From Taudactylus pleione (Eukaryota; Chordata; Amphibia; Anura; Myobatrachidae), in the NCBI GenBank assembly GCA_031769625.1, contig JAUIMM010000003.1, positions 2,063,001-2,127,000 on the forward strand: DNA of 64,000 nucleotides, read 5' to 3'. The first letter of the stretch is position 1. Every line of letters starts with the position of its first letter. The translations under genes and the position numbers were made by a program. Of the stretch, positions 42,151-53,835 are shown piece after piece. The notes under the pieces are model-generated. The model did no database searches. It worked only from the letters and a program-made list of their open reading frames with translations, and was not told the DNA's origin.

Positions 42151-43480
42151 AATGTCCTTGCTGAGACTTATGCACGTTGCCCTTCTGAGCTATTTACAAG
42201 TCCTTCACTATCTCTGCAGAGAAATGGTGCCTGTTATAATTTTACAACCACGGAGTTAATTACGTCCACTGAGATGAGCTTGCTGTTTTCTCACTGCACA
42301 ACTTTAATCTGCCAACAGCTGAGAGTATTATACTAGTCCCTTCCCTCTATTGTTGCTGAATGAGAGTTTAGGGTACAGGTTAAGATAGTTGATACTGATA
42401 ATAGCAAAGTCTGACTGAATAAATCTCTCTGGCACTGTAGTGTTGTGCATGTACTATAGCATTTATAATGGTGCTTAGGTGCCCCTGAATGAATAGTAGG
42501 CAGACCTGTTCCGCTTATTGCTCTCAGCACCAGAGACAGCTCTCTCTGCTCTCATTCGGCCTCCCAGCTGTCCGTCACTAAGAAGGGGGAGGAAGCAGGG
42601 CACCTCCACTGTTGATGCTGCTTCCTCCTCTCAGGGTCCCGGCAGAAGCGTCCTGCTCCGACGGTCTACTTGCGGCAGCAGCTGTCCCTCACAGCGCCCA
42701 TCAGTAAGTACAGCCTCTCTTCACTTGACGCTCTCTTCAACTGACGCTCGCCTGTTTTCTCCGGTAAGCGCAGCGCTATATCCGCTGCTCGCTTACCTCA
42801 GGCACATACTACCCAGCCACTCCCGCGGGTCTGACTCTTTATAACCAGCGGTTGCGTGCGGGGCCGCTTCCCGCCGAACGCACGCGCCGCTCTCTCCACT
42901 GGCCCTCTGTATAAGTGCAGAGGGAGGAGGTTTCCCCCTCTGCTGCGACAGCAATGTCCCACTGGTTCCCTGTGTCCAGAGTGGGCAGCGGGTTCCACTG
43001 TTTCTCCATGGGGGGGGGGGCAGACATATAACTGGACACGTTTTTTTTTTACTTGGAACCATTATACATAAACAGCCACTAGCACAAGAATCCTTTAAGC
43101 AAGGCAACATGCCTATTTATAGAGATATATTGGCAGATTCCTGTGTAAATACATAAATTATTATCATTAAAAGAAAATGCATTTTATACATACTTATTAC
43201 CATGTACATAAATGAATTGGCCATTAATCATTTTAGGGGGTATCACATACTTGTTGATGAAAACACACTGATACTTCTCAGAAAATACATGTAACCATAG
43301 GAATCATTGTGCCTTATAACCAATGCAGGGAAATGATACTAATTATTCTGTTATCTCTGTTTTTTCTTTTATATAACAGTGTCATAATGGGGGTAAAGTG
43401 AAATGAGGGAGATTGGTAGACTCTTCAGGGAGACAGGGAGAATGCTACTATTTCAGGGAGTCTCCCAGACAATGAGGGAG
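42151..43480. other. Unassigned, GC-rich in the second half
   Basis: 42500-42930 is GC-rich with GGTAAGCGCAGCGC and splice-donor-like CAGTAAGTA (about 42700), but no coherent exon. 43385-43490 has the inverted GGGAGACAGGGAG/CAGGGAGTCTCCC repeat seen near 10355. ORFs are short and overlap on both strands. Confidence 0.25.
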
Positions 43481-43514
43481 AGTTGGCAAGTATCATCTAT
43501 AGATTCTGGGAGCA

Positions 43515-43645
43515 ACTAGTGCCCAAAGTCTATAACTCCGGCGCTGGCCGCACTCAGCTCAGTGCGCTGCTGGCCGCCAGATGGAGAGGAGGGGGCCCAT
43601 GTCGGAGACTGCACACAGGCCCCCTCCTCTCTAGAAATGCCCCTG
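43515..43645 (-). mobile_element. hAT MITE fragment, CAGGGGC family
   Basis: The right part GGCCCCCTCCTCTCTAG followed by AAATGCCCCTG matches the ends of 9361-9692 and 48536-48845. The left end is missing. It sits against the minisatellite of the next fragment, as at 48536. Confidence 0.65.
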
Positions 43646-43875
43646 CAGTGCACATAGGTGGGACTACTACTGGGGGCAGTGTACATAGCAGGGACTACTA
43701 CTGGGGCACTGCACATAGGGGGGACTGCTACAGGGGGCACTCTACATAGAGGGAACTACTACTGGGGCTACTATATAAGGGGCACTGCATAGGGGTACCA
43801 CTACGTGGAGCACTGCATAGGGTGACCCAAAGCATATTCTTACACCTGGGCCCACCACTCTCTAGTTCTGCCACT
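43646..43875 (-). mobile_element. Terminal fragment of minisatellite-carrying hAT
   Basis: Units GGGACTACTACTGGGGGCA are the reverse complement of the 27186-element minisatellite. The fragment ends CTCTAGTTCTGCCACTG, the family terminus (reverse CAGTGGCAGAACTAG), beside an AT microsatellite. Confidence 0.7.
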
Positions 43876-44236
43876 GTATGTATATATATATATAAAAGTA
43901 ACAAGAGAGGGCGCCTCATAGTGCATAAAAGTTTTAATAATAAAATCAATGGTGCACACATAACAGTTGTGCCCGTACCCCAAATAAAACAGTGTGGGGT
44001 TGATACCACATGGTTTGTAAAAATCAGCCTATGACTGGCTCCTACCGCATCCACTACTGGGTGCTGCACGTCATCACCGCCTGCTGGTTACAGGTCTCGG
44101 CAGACCACCGCACCGCAACTTGGGATCAGGGAGCAGCGCTCGGCTGATGCCCAGAACATCAAAGAGACCCTCCCTAATGCGTTTCGTCAAGGACTTCATC
44201 AGAGGGACTGAAGGGAAAAGGCTACTCACTTTTATT

Positions 44237-44269
<33 letters not shown>
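43876..44269 (-). mobile_element. Penelope-type terminal segment
   Basis: On the minus strand, 44169-44207 reads TCCCT, CTGATGA, AGTC-CTT-GAC, GAAA, CGCATTA, GGGA. This is a hammerhead-like core with stem I partly formed. It lies downstream of the Penelope coding relic on the same strand. The segment ends in an AT run (44238-44268). Confidence 0.5.
44169..44207 (-). ncRNA. Hammerhead ribozyme-like motif, copy 2
   Basis: CTGATGA at 44196-44202 (minus) matches the core exactly. The extra A before stem II is the same as in the motif at 36726. GAAA then CGCATTA precede GGGA, which pairs with TCCC. Stem II is only 3 bp. Confidence 0.45.
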
Positions 44270-44274
<5 letters not shown>

Positions 44275-44523
44275 CCCAGGAGAAAAACCGCACACACTTT
44301 GTCAATCACAGTGGTTGCTGGAACCACATAATGAAGTATTTATTTTCGTGCATTGATCTTTAGAAAGAATCAAAAACGAAGTCAGCACACCAAAAAATGT
44401 AATTAAAAAAGTAGTATTATATTTTAATCATAGCCATGTTAAATCGGGTTAGCTATAAAGTGCATGTCACAACTGCAGTGCAGTATGAATACTTAACAGT
44501 GCCTGGTGACCATATGCGTCAAT

Positions 44524-44568
44524 TGCCCGACGGCCGTTTCGGTGGTACAACCGCCTTCATCATGAGCA
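44524..44568 (-). ncRNA. Hammerhead-like motif, copy 3
   Basis: Minus strand: TGCTC, ATGATGA, GGCGG-TTGTA-CCACC-type stem II, GAAA, CGGCCGTC, GGGCA. Stem I TGCTC/GGGCA pairs with one wobble. The first core base C is replaced by A, so catalysis is doubtful. Confidence 0.4.
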
Positions 44569-45246
44569 CAAATATAATGTTTAAACATTGTACATAAATA
44601 GGGAAAAATAGGCGCCTGATCAGACAAGTAATGATGGAACTCACCTGCTGCCGGGGAACTCAGCTACACGCTGGTCCTCTCATACCAGAAGCAATGTCAT
44701 GGCATACTCCACGTGTTCTTGTGATCACATGGCCAAACATCACCACAGCAACGCCCCTCGCAGAGATAGCACTGCAAAAGAACCAATGCCCTCTCTTGGG
44801 GATGGACTGCACGTGATGTCAGTGCATCACGTGTGTAGGCTCGCTCAAGTGCCGGAAACACGTGACATACATCAGTCACGTGTGGTGGGGGAACAAGTGT
44901 AAACACTCAATTGGTTATCCAGGTAACCCAAATATGTAACCCCGGTGATCTCCAATCAAAATCCTGCCTGACAGGCACCTATATTCCCACAATTCAGATG
45001 ACAAACAAGAATCCCATTATAAACACCTGTCACCCACTCAGGGATGCATATTTGGATAGAACACCTCACCAAAAGAGATAACACAAAATCAAAAAGAAGA
45101 GAAAAATAAAAAATCTGTAACAAACAAATAATAATCTCAAAAAATGTGTATCATAAATATATCTACTAGTCCACATACAAAAAAAACTTTTTTGACTGAT
45201 TGACAATGCTCAGCAATCCCCCAATAATGTCCAGGTCTCTCACAGA

Positions 45247-47299
45247 TCACAAAAAAACATTGAAAGATAATTCATCATTAAGACCCATTGGTCGTAACGT
45301 CCTCAACTGATAGATAAGTTCACATTCCTTCTGCAGGAGTTTTTTACCCCGATCACCCCCCCTCCTCAGGGGTTTGATTTGGTGCAAAGACATGAAATGA
45401 AAGTCACCAATCCCATGTCCATGGTCCATGAAATGTCTAGCCATTGGTGGTGTATTTAGGTCCAAGCCATTGGTGGTGTATTTAGGTCCACTGATGAAAA
45501 GGCCTTTTTGATTGAAGACCTGTGTATAGCAATGCATTCTTTCAGCATCCTTGTCGTTTTTCCAATGTATACCATTGGACAGGAGCAAATAGCATAGACA
45601 ACAAAACGACTTTCACAGTTCATCTGTTGATAAAGGTGGTATTTTTGACCACTCTTGGGATGGACAAATACATCCCCTGTCACAATGAACTTGCAATTAA
45701 CACATCCACTGCATCAAAATGCCCCATGTTTTGGCGTAAGCCAATTGTCTGCTCCTGAACCAGGGTGGATGTCAGCATTTGTCACAAGGTCTTTTAAATT
45801 ATTGCTGCGTTTATAGGAAAATAATAGGTTATTGTGGCATGTGTTTTTAAGGATGGGGTCAGAGCTGATGGTATGCCAATGTTTGAGGATAGATTTTCTC
45901 AATTTATTAGAGAAAATAGAAAAAGTAGTAGGAAAAATTAATCTCTCAAGTTTCGCCTTTGGTCCTTTATCAAACTTGAGTAAATTGGTCCTATCCAACA
46001 CCAGACATTTTTCAATGGCATCATCAACTACTTTCTGATCATATCCCCGTTCAACAAAATCCATTCCCATCTTGTCAAGTGCCTGGGGTAGATCTTTAGT
46101 CTCAGAAGTACTCCTTGTTACCCGTAGCAGTTGAAAAAATGGCAGGCCCTTTTTAAGTGGTCTGGGATAGAAGCAATCTTCCATTAGCATTGTATTCAAA
46201 TCAGTTGATTTCTTATAAATATTTGTCACAAATTTGTTGTGATCGATTGACACAGCCACATCTAAAAATTGTAAACTTTGAGGGCTGCTAGAGCATGTCA
46301 CTCTAATAGAACTGGTTAAATTATTCAAGAACTCCACAAACTGATCCAAGATATCTACTCCACCGGTTAATATCAAAAAGATATCATCAATGAACCTCGT
46401 ATAAAAGGCTATATGTCTGGAGAATGACAAATTGGTTACAATGTTGATATGCTCATACTCGTGCATATAAAGATTTGCATAACATGGGGCCATATTCAAC
46501 CCTATGGATGTCCCTCGTAACTGCAAATAAAAATAATTTTCAAAATGAAAATAGTTTTTATGCAAGATGACATCAATCAAAAGAAGCAAGAATTCACATG
46601 GTGGACCAATGTAATTAGTCCTGTTAATGATGGCTTTTTTAATGGCTGCCACCCCCTCATCATGATCAATATTGGTATACAGACTCACAATGTCTAAGGT
46701 CACCAGAATACATCCTGGCGGAGGGGGGCCGAACTCTTGAAGCTTGAGAAGGAAATCGGTCATGTCCCTTAATATACTGGGGATTGCACAAACGATTGGC
46801 TGGAGAAAATAATCAATGAACAGAGAAAGAGTTTGACACAATGAACCCCGGGAAGAGATGATGGGCCTCCCCGGGCATTTTTCCAATGATTTGTGTATTT
46901 TAGGTAACGCATAGAGTAATGGAATAACAGGAAATTCTTGTGTTAGAAATGTAACCGTATTCTCATCCAACCAACCATTTGTGAAACCCATAGAAATAAT
47001 AGAGTTGATCTCTTTCTTAAAGGAGCTTGTGGGGTCAAATCTTAATTCTTTATAACATGAGCTACCTGACAGCTGCCTATGTATCTCTCCAATGTAGTCA
47101 GTCTTGTTCATCACAACCATGCCCCCGCCTTATCGGCAGGGCGGATGATGATCTCTTTATTATTTTTGAGCTGTTTAATTGCTGATCTCTCAAGACTGGA
47201 TAAATTGAAGTACGAGATTTTTTGCTTATCCATGAAGGGCATAGTGTCCTGTCTAACTAGTCTCATGAATGTTTCAATTGATGAATTGGTGCTGGTCAC
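45247..47299 (-). pseudogene. Penelope reverse transcriptase/GIY-YIG endonuclease, broken
   Basis: The enzyme copies element RNA at a nick made by its own endonuclease. Order: N-terminal part with IIIRPADKAG (47111-47299), then a one-base deletion near 47120. The 468-codon RT frame follows (45714-47120), with YALPKIHK (residues 70-77), GRPIIS (84-89), motif A LVTLDIVSLYTNI (Asp at about 143), GTSIG (203-207) and the catalytic FIDD (243-246). An in-frame TGA at 45714-45716 then interrupts the protein before a CSGCVNC knuckle and the GIY-YIG region (VVYAI...VYIGKT). Next, a 26-bp tandem duplication (45440-45490) shifts the frame into the C-terminal part (to 45247). At least three lesions, so inactive. 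Family identity is clear; the subfamily is not. Confidence 0.9.
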
Positions 47300-47302
47300 G
47301 TT

Positions 47303-47371
47303 GGATGCGTTTCGTCACAATCTGGACTTCACAGATCTTGATGAAGTACAGATTGTGATGAAACGCGTTGG
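47303..47371. repeat. Palindrome of two hammerhead-like halves
   Basis: 47305-47331 and 47342-47368 are inverted copies matching at 24 of 27 positions. Each reads TGAAGT..AGATTGTGA.GAAACGC on its own strand, a decayed hammerhead core. The minus-strand copy directly precedes the Penelope coding region. Confidence 0.6.
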
Positions 47372-47380
47372 GGGCTAACC

Positions 47381-47940
47381 TTGTCTGCCTAAGATGAACT
47401 TGATGAGAATAAGATAAGAGAACATTTTTTTTAAAAAACATTGTTTATGTATTATATGAAAAAACATTTTAAACACTTACGGTACCAAATAGATACGGTT
47501 CTATACAATATAGTATTTTCTCTTTTATTCTTTATTATTTTATATTTTTCACCTTTTGTTCTATTTATTCATTTTTCCTAAGAAAAAAAAAAATTTTTCA
47601 TGTGTATGGTGTATTGAGTATTTTTATGAAATAATTGTAATAAATGTGGTTTTTTAAAAAAAGAGATTAACTTTTAGAACAATTTTTGGTACATGGCACT
47701 TTATATTTATTGAATGCATTTTGTTCACTTGACACTTTATATATAGTAAAATTGAATTGCTTTCATCTTCATATATTAAATACTTTGCACTTAACATAGT
47801 TTTTTAGAAATATCTACAGTTGTATGCAAGGCACTTAAACACTTTTTGGTTTTCTCACATTCTATATATATTTTATGTATTAATGAATATTTCACACATA
47901 CATATTCAACACCAATAGGAGGTAAACACCCAAGTACATC

Positions 47941-47984
<44 letters not shown>
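47381..47984. other. AT-rich stretch and AT microsatellite
   Basis: AT-rich with poly-A/T runs. Pure AT run at about 47943-47981. It could be the upstream, inverted terminal copy of the Penelope element, but no match is visible by eye. Confidence 0.4.
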
Positions 47985-47987
<3 letters not shown>

Positions 47988-49030
47988 TGGCGGAACTAGC
48001 AGTAGTGCAACTGGTGGCTTACACCGGTGCCCACTGTGGTGCAGGGGCCCATAGCCCCTGCAGCCAACAGCGCCACTGCACCCACTGCCAGTGTCCCCTG
48101 GGCCCCACAGTGTAGTGCAGACCGCAGTGATTGAGGTCTGCACTACAAAACAAACACCGCCGCCAGCCCCAGGTAGTACATACGTACTACCTGGCGGTGG
48201 TGTGTTTGTTTTGGCAGCCAATGAGAGTCAGACAGACTCTCATTTGCTGCTGTGCCCACGGAGGGAGCCGGGCTGGAGCTCACTCATGAGCTCCGCCTTC
48301 CAGCTCCCACAGTGTGATGGGAGAGACATCATGACGTCTCTCCCATAGTGCAGAGCGAAAGTGGGTCAGCAGGACAGAGAAGCAGACAGCGACAGGCACA
48401 GGAGCGGGTTCAGGTAAGTATTTTTTTTGTGTGTGTTCTATAGTTGGATTACTACTGGGGGCACTGCACAGACTGTAGTGGGGACTACTACTGGGGCACT
48501 GCACATAGTGGGGACTACTACTGGGGGCACTGCACCAGGATGTATCTATAATGGGTGCAGGGTGTGCGGGCACATGGACCCCAGGGGAGCCCCGCCAGCA
48601 CTCCCTGCACCCATAGTATTACTTACCTCTCTGGAGTCCCACGTCGGCACAGGGGTCCGACGCTGTAAAAATGACTGGAAAATGGCCGTCGCGGCCATTT
48701 TCCCGATCACCTGCGCATACTCTATAGATTTTGGGCGCACTCTAGTGCCCAGAGTCTATAACTCTGGTGCTGGCCGCCGGACGGAGAGGAGGGGTCCCGT
48801 GTCGGAGACTGCACGCGGACCCCCTCCTCTCTAGAAACGCCCCTGCACTGCACATAGGAGGGACTACTACTGGGGGCAGTGTACATAGCAGGGACTACTA
48901 CTGGGGCACTGCACATAGGGGGGGCTACTACTGGGGGCACTGTACATAGGGGGGACTACTACTGGGGACACTATATAAGGGACCCTACTGGGGGCACTGC
49001 ATAGGGGTACCACTACGTGGAGCACTGCAT
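47985..49030 (-). mobile_element. Minisatellite-carrying hAT, second copy
   Basis: Starts CAGTGGCGGAACTAGCAG. Shares the GACTCTCATT and GACGTCTCTCCCAT blocks with 27186-29122 in inverted order. From 48450 it has GGGACTACTACTGGGGGCAC units. It is interrupted by a hAT MITE at 48536-48845 and runs into an AT microsatellite at 49028, so the far end is lost. Short ORFs are repeat-derived. Confidence 0.75.
48536..48845 (-). mobile_element. hAT MITE, CAGGGGC family, nested in minisatellite
   Basis: Ends CAGGATGTATCTATAATGGG and CTAGAAACGCCCCTG. Perfect 8-bp duplication CACTGCAC (48528-48535 and 48846-48853), which is part of the host minisatellite unit. Confidence 0.95.
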
Positions 49031-49440
49031 ATATATATATATATACATTAACTGAAGTACCCGTTGCCTGCGTTTAAATCTTCAAGTTATTAAGTATTAT
49101 TATGTGATGTCATCCAACAGGCTCCCTGGGTCAAAGTTCTGCCTGGCGCACTCCACTGTGAGGTCCAACCGGGACCCCAACCACTCCATTAGGCCCTCTG
49201 TGAAGTTTTCATCCAAATCCATCAATGAAAGTCTCAGAATAGGCTCCCTGTCAAAGTTCTGCCCAGCGTACAGCACCAATGGGCGGTCCGACCGGCACCT
49301 TAAACCCCATCCAACTGGACCATCTCACGTTGGTTTCATCCCAGTAGGTTCAGGGATGTCCGAATGCATAACCGGACAGTCATACAAACAAACAAACAGA
49401 CCAATGAATTTTATATATAAGATATATTCTATTAAAGCAC
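49031..49440 (+). repeat. Retroelement 3'-tail-like segment
   Basis: Two diverged copies of GGCTCCCTG..TCAAAGTTCTGCC (about 49120 and 49240), then GTTGGTTTCATCCCAGTAGG, ACAAACAAACAAACAGAC and a TTTTATATATAAGAT end. That tail style occurs at 3' ends of several non-LTR retroelements. Family not assigned. Confidence 0.4.
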
Positions 49441-50153
49441 AGCTACAGCTGCTGCATTGTTCTGTCTGAACGTACAGTATAAATGGTTTTGCCTACAGCA
49501 GAGAGGAGAAAAATCTCATCTATTGTACATTTCTATAAAATATAAAAGTCCTATTACCCTTCCCTGTGATCTGTACATGCTACAGCGCTGTCAACACTTG
49601 CGTGGTAGTCAGAGATAGAGGGAGTGTCTCCGCACAAGCTATTTGATTGGTAAATATATAGCCAAAATCCTCAAGTTGCATGACAGTAAGTTATAAATTT
49701 TAGATCAGAAACATACTTTTATGAGTAAATGAGATAAATGCCATCAACATATAAATTTGGCGGTGCTCCCCTAGAGTTAGAAAACAATGCAAAAATAGTG
49801 CAATGTTTATAAACATTGAACTCGTATTCAGCCATGTGATCATGATTGACACGCAGGGAGGCGGAACCTATTGGGCAGTCGCTGATTGGTCCGTACTCGT
49901 CCATTTAGGAGGGTCTGCTTTCCAGACCCGGATAGTTGACGGCAGCAGCAGGTAACGCTCCTTACACATTTTTTATGTACAGCTGCTATCAGTCATTACA
50001 GAAACACTGTGGTTACCAGAGCGAGTCCCTCTTTTTCTTTACAGATCATGCTCCTATACTACTTTATGTGAATGTCACAGGTGTCCTATTATTTGTAATG
50101 ATACAGGAACACTATGTATAGGACATCAGTAATGCAAGGGTTGATGTGTCTCA
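49441..50153. other. Unassigned stretch
   Basis: No gene, RNA or repeat recognised. Confidence 0.35.
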
Positions 50154-51605
50154 GGCCCTGATTCAGAGTAGGACGCTCTGACAGAGCGCTCAGTCTGAAT
50201 CAGGGCCGTCCTTCTCTTTTTTTAGAGCGGCCTCCTAGTCGCTCGCATAGCTGTGGGTGACCACCCACAGCTATAGCGAGCAGCCAGGAAGATGGTCGCG
50301 ATGGTCTTGACCATCGCGACCATCGCGCTTGCGACGAGACCCTTGTGGTAGGGTCTCGTTGCCGCAAGCCCCAGAGTGCTTTCGGCTCTAACAGAGCCAA
50401 AAGCACTCCCACTGACATCACTTGTGATGTCAGTGGGGCCGGCCCCAGACGGTAGGCGTTCCCATGGGATGTGAACCCCTTAGTGTTAGGGACTGCTAGA
50501 GACAGAGAAGCCGTGACGTGGCCTAGCAGCTTCCCGTGTATTTGCAAATGCATGCAACTAATATCTCTGATTTCTATGACCATATAGTCTTCATATATTG
50601 TTGCAGGTACTATTCAGTGTGCTGAGGAACAATAGGGGGTTAAACCCCCCTCCTTTTTCTACTTAGTATGACCCCTCCCTTTCATGCACCTGATTAGTGC
50701 TGCTAGATTGATTGAGCAGCTACCATTTTTTGTTTGTTTGGTATGAGTGGCATGAAGGAGCCAGCATTAGTAGGGCATGCTGGTTCTAGTAGTGCTAGTT
50801 GCAGTTCCCAGGGGTGACTCCCAGGTAGGCTGGCTCTCAATGTGGATGCATTTATGTATGTGCCTTTATCAGGAGGCCTTACATTTGACAAAATTTATAT
50901 GTGCCTTTATCATGAGGCCTTATAATTTTTATAATTTACATTTGGGGTGAGCGTTCGGGCGTAAGACCCCCGGGGCTGGTCTGGCTGGGCCCCCTCATGG
51001 CATCACCACTTAATACACATAGTTGCTTTTTACATCACATATTATGTTTGTATTTTTTTCATGTAATAATTCACATATATTTTAACCCCTTTTTCCAACA
51101 CTCATTAATTAGTCTTACACAGCTATACTTTACACTGCACTGTCACTCTTTTTCCATTTTTCGTGTGATGCCCTGGGGGGGTCCAGGGCTGGACGTTTTT
51201 CGGGGTGCACTGCGCCCCGGATGTGAACCCCTTAGTGTTAGGGACTGCTAGAGACAGAGAAGCCTTGACGTGGCCTTGCAGCTTCCCGTGTATTTGCAAA
51301 TGCATGCAACTAATATCTCTGATTTCTATGACCATATAGTCTTCATATATTGTTGCAGGTACTATTCAGTGTGCTGAGGAACAATAGGGGGTTAAACCCC
51401 CCTCCTTTTTCTACTTAGTATGACCCCTCACTTTCATGCACCTGATTAGTGCTGCTAGATTGATTGAACAGCTGCCATTTTTTGTTTGTTCCCATGGGAA
51501 CGCCTCCGTCTGGGCAGACACCCCCCCAGGCCGCCCACCAAAGGGGGCGTGCTGTCACTCAACATCAACAGCACGCCCCCTTTGTAGCGAGACCCGGAGC
51601 GACAG
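50154..51605 (-). mobile_element. Chain-of-hairpins MITE, copy E, split by an LTR element
   Basis: Inverted copy. The right-end hairpin GGCCCTGATTCAGA...TCTGAATCAGGGCC (50154-50207) is intact. It continues through the CACCCACAGC, GATGGTCGCGATGG, GAGACCC and GAGTGCTTTCGGCTCT stems, TGACATCACTTGTGATGTCA and CGTTCCCATGGGA. There a miniature LTR element interrupts it (50470-51490). The rest resumes at 51482 with CCCATGGGAACGCC and AAAGGGGGCGTGCTGTC, then stops near 51605 without a terminal repeat. Confidence 0.8.
50470..51490 (+). mobile_element. Miniature LTR element (TRIM-like)
   Basis: Two 269-bp direct repeats (50470-50738 and 51222-51490) begin TGTGAACCCC and differ at only a few positions. 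The internal region is about 480 bp without an ORF. TGGTATGAGTGG directly after the left repeat is a candidate tRNA primer-binding site. CCCATGGGA is repeated on both sides (9 bp, possibly up to 12). The right end lacks the usual CA, so classification as LTR-type is likely but not certain. Confidence 0.75.
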
Positions 51606-52229
51606 TAATCACTTATCTTTTTTCTGACTATTATAACTGCCATTAAGGTGGGGAACACTCATTAAAATCATTGGATGCCTTTGGCAGATGAGTTAACAGC
51701 AGTATCTCATACTTCTACCTGAGGAGTTCTTTTAACTATACTTTTTCTATGTGACTAATCTTATATCAATAGTCAGCCCATTTAACCCAAGAGATATTGT
51801 CATAAATGTATCTCTTTTTTTTATCATTTTTTTGCCTTGATATGTATCATTATGGTGAATCACACTGAGAGGACACTCTATGGACAATATGGAACTATTT
51901 GAGTGAATTGATCCAATGTCATTAAGTGTGAGGATCCTTCGGATAAATCACCTCGGAGCGTGATATTTATGACATATACATTTATAAATCTTTTTTGTGA
52001 TCCATTGATTTCTATGTGGTGTCTAGTTTTGGTGTTTATATTGTGTTATACATTTACTAAATAAAATATAATTTTTTACCAGATTTAAATAAGTTTGTGC
52101 CCCCTACAAAAAGAGTTATCTTCTTCTTTTCTATTTTAACACTTGCGTGGTACAATGTGTGAAATTTCCTGGCCAGATGCGGAACAATGTGAATATTTAC
52201 AGTGTTGAAAATGTTGGTAGTCTCTAACC
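51606..52229. other. AT-rich spacer
   Basis: No gene, RNA or repeat recognised. Confidence 0.4.
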
Positions 52230-53461
52230 CAGGGGGGTCAGCAACCATCACAGCCGCACACAATGGACACGGAATAGCTTTACGTGGCATGCCGGAGATT
52301 TCGAAGATTTACCAGCTAGATCCGATATGTCAGTTCCAGACTTCAATTTAGGCCTCAATATTTTGCAATTAAAAGAGCAATATGTTCAGTGTCGGACTGG
52401 TGCATGAAGGGCCCACCAGGGAAAGGCAGTGGTAGGGGTCCATACTTAAAGGTTGTGGTCAGCCACCACAGAGGCTTGGCCAACCATTATAGAGGACATA
52501 ACCTGCAGACAACATGGATACTACAGTGCATGGTCTGTTCATCCATGTTCCTGCTCTACAAGGTAACTGACACTGTTATAGAGTAACAATGTATCATTTG
52601 AGTGCACTGTCTGAAACAGAAAAGGAGGTTCGGGCCCTTAGGCAGTGGGGCCCACCGGGGATTTCCCCTGTACCCCTGTGGGCCAGTCCAACCCTGAATA
52701 TGTTTATTTGTTCAGTTACAAATTAGCAAACAATGCCAATTAGCCTAAACTGGCCGATTTACCTATAAACTGGGATGGTGTATTGGTCTTTCCGGCTGCC
52801 ACCAACTTTTTGATCCTATAGCTCTCACTACCTCCCCCACTCTTGGCAGTGTTTGTGTTCAGTAAGGTGGCAACACTGCTAAGTGATTTATATATCTTAA
52901 GTGTGGCGTCTTGTGATACAGTTACAGTAATTTAATTATTTTGTTGTGTCCAAAACACATGGCTGAGAATGGTGGTAGGGGCACTCTGAGTATACTTAAT
53001 AATAGGTCCAGAAACCTTATGTGTTCATTGCTTCAGTTTTATCATCTTTCATCAGTGAAGAAGTTTATAAGTATTGTGGAGGGCACGGGGCAAATTGTTT
53101 ATTATATGGTACCAAGTGCCGAGCATTTTTGGAGCTATATATACTGAGTGGGGCTTTAATTTGGTCCCTGGCAACTCCTATAGTGCGTACGTGCAGGTAA
53201 AAGGGGTGTGATCACTTCTAAATTGGGCGTGGCCATATCACATGTTGTGTTCCGCGAGTCATGAGGTACTTGGGAGGCAGACCTGCTCGGCCAGACATTC
53301 TTACAGCTGGACAGGCCCATCTGTCCATGGGCTCTTCTGACGTTCACCAGATGGCAAGTCCCGCCCCGTACATATACATATGTATGTAGGTGGAAAACTG
53401 CCACACTGAGCTTTACTCAATTTTGGCCAGTAGGCTGATAGCAAAAGGTTGCACACCCTTG
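52230..53461. mobile_element. Probable hAT element, CAGGGGGTCAGCAACC ends
   Basis: The left end CAGGGGGGTCAGCAACC and right end AGGTTGCACACCCTTG are inverted. Flanks CTCTAACC and TTCTACCG match at 6 of 8. About 0.9 kb once the nested element is removed. No transposase ORF. Confidence 0.55.
52387..52696. mobile_element. hAT MITE, CAGTGTCGGACTGG family, nested
   Basis: Ends CAGTGTCGGACTGG and GGCCAGTCCAACCCTG. Perfect 8-bp duplication AATATGTT (52379-52386 and 52697-52704). Contains GGGCCCACCGGGG near the right end. Confidence 0.9.
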
Positions 53462-53835
53462 TTCTACCGCATTGACCATTGGTTCCCAAAATGGAAGGTA
53501 CTGTCCTCTTGGGTGTCGAAGCTGGATGATTGGCTGAGACCAGATCTCAAGTTAATATCGGGCGATGCCATTTTATGTTGCCCCTGACGACGCCATCTTG
53601 CGTCGTCAGCATGAAACCATTGTGTGCGACGCTAATATGCTATTATTAGCATTGTGCGACTGCATTGCTACCACATATTGTTAAAAGTCCTACCATACCC
53701 CATACGCACATTAAATCATACATATAATATACAAGATGCACAGTGCACAGTTGCACTGTTTATTAAACCACTCTGCACATAAAATGCACCACGCATATTA
53801 GCGACTACATGCAATATCCTTACACTTACACATAC
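53462..53835. other. Spacer
   Basis: No gene. GACGACGCCATCTTGCGTCGTC at about 53586-53607 is a short hairpin. Confidence 0.35.

Larger units (their letters stand above)
44270..47380 (-). mobile_element. Penelope-like retroelement, degenerate
   Basis: Minus-strand unit. A hammerhead-like palindrome at 47305-47368 lies just upstream of the coding region (45247-47299), and another hammerhead-like motif lies downstream at 44524-44568. This order, terminal repeat with ribozyme, single ORF, then terminal repeat, is the Penelope layout. The exact outer ends and target duplication are not resolved. Confidence 0.75.
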
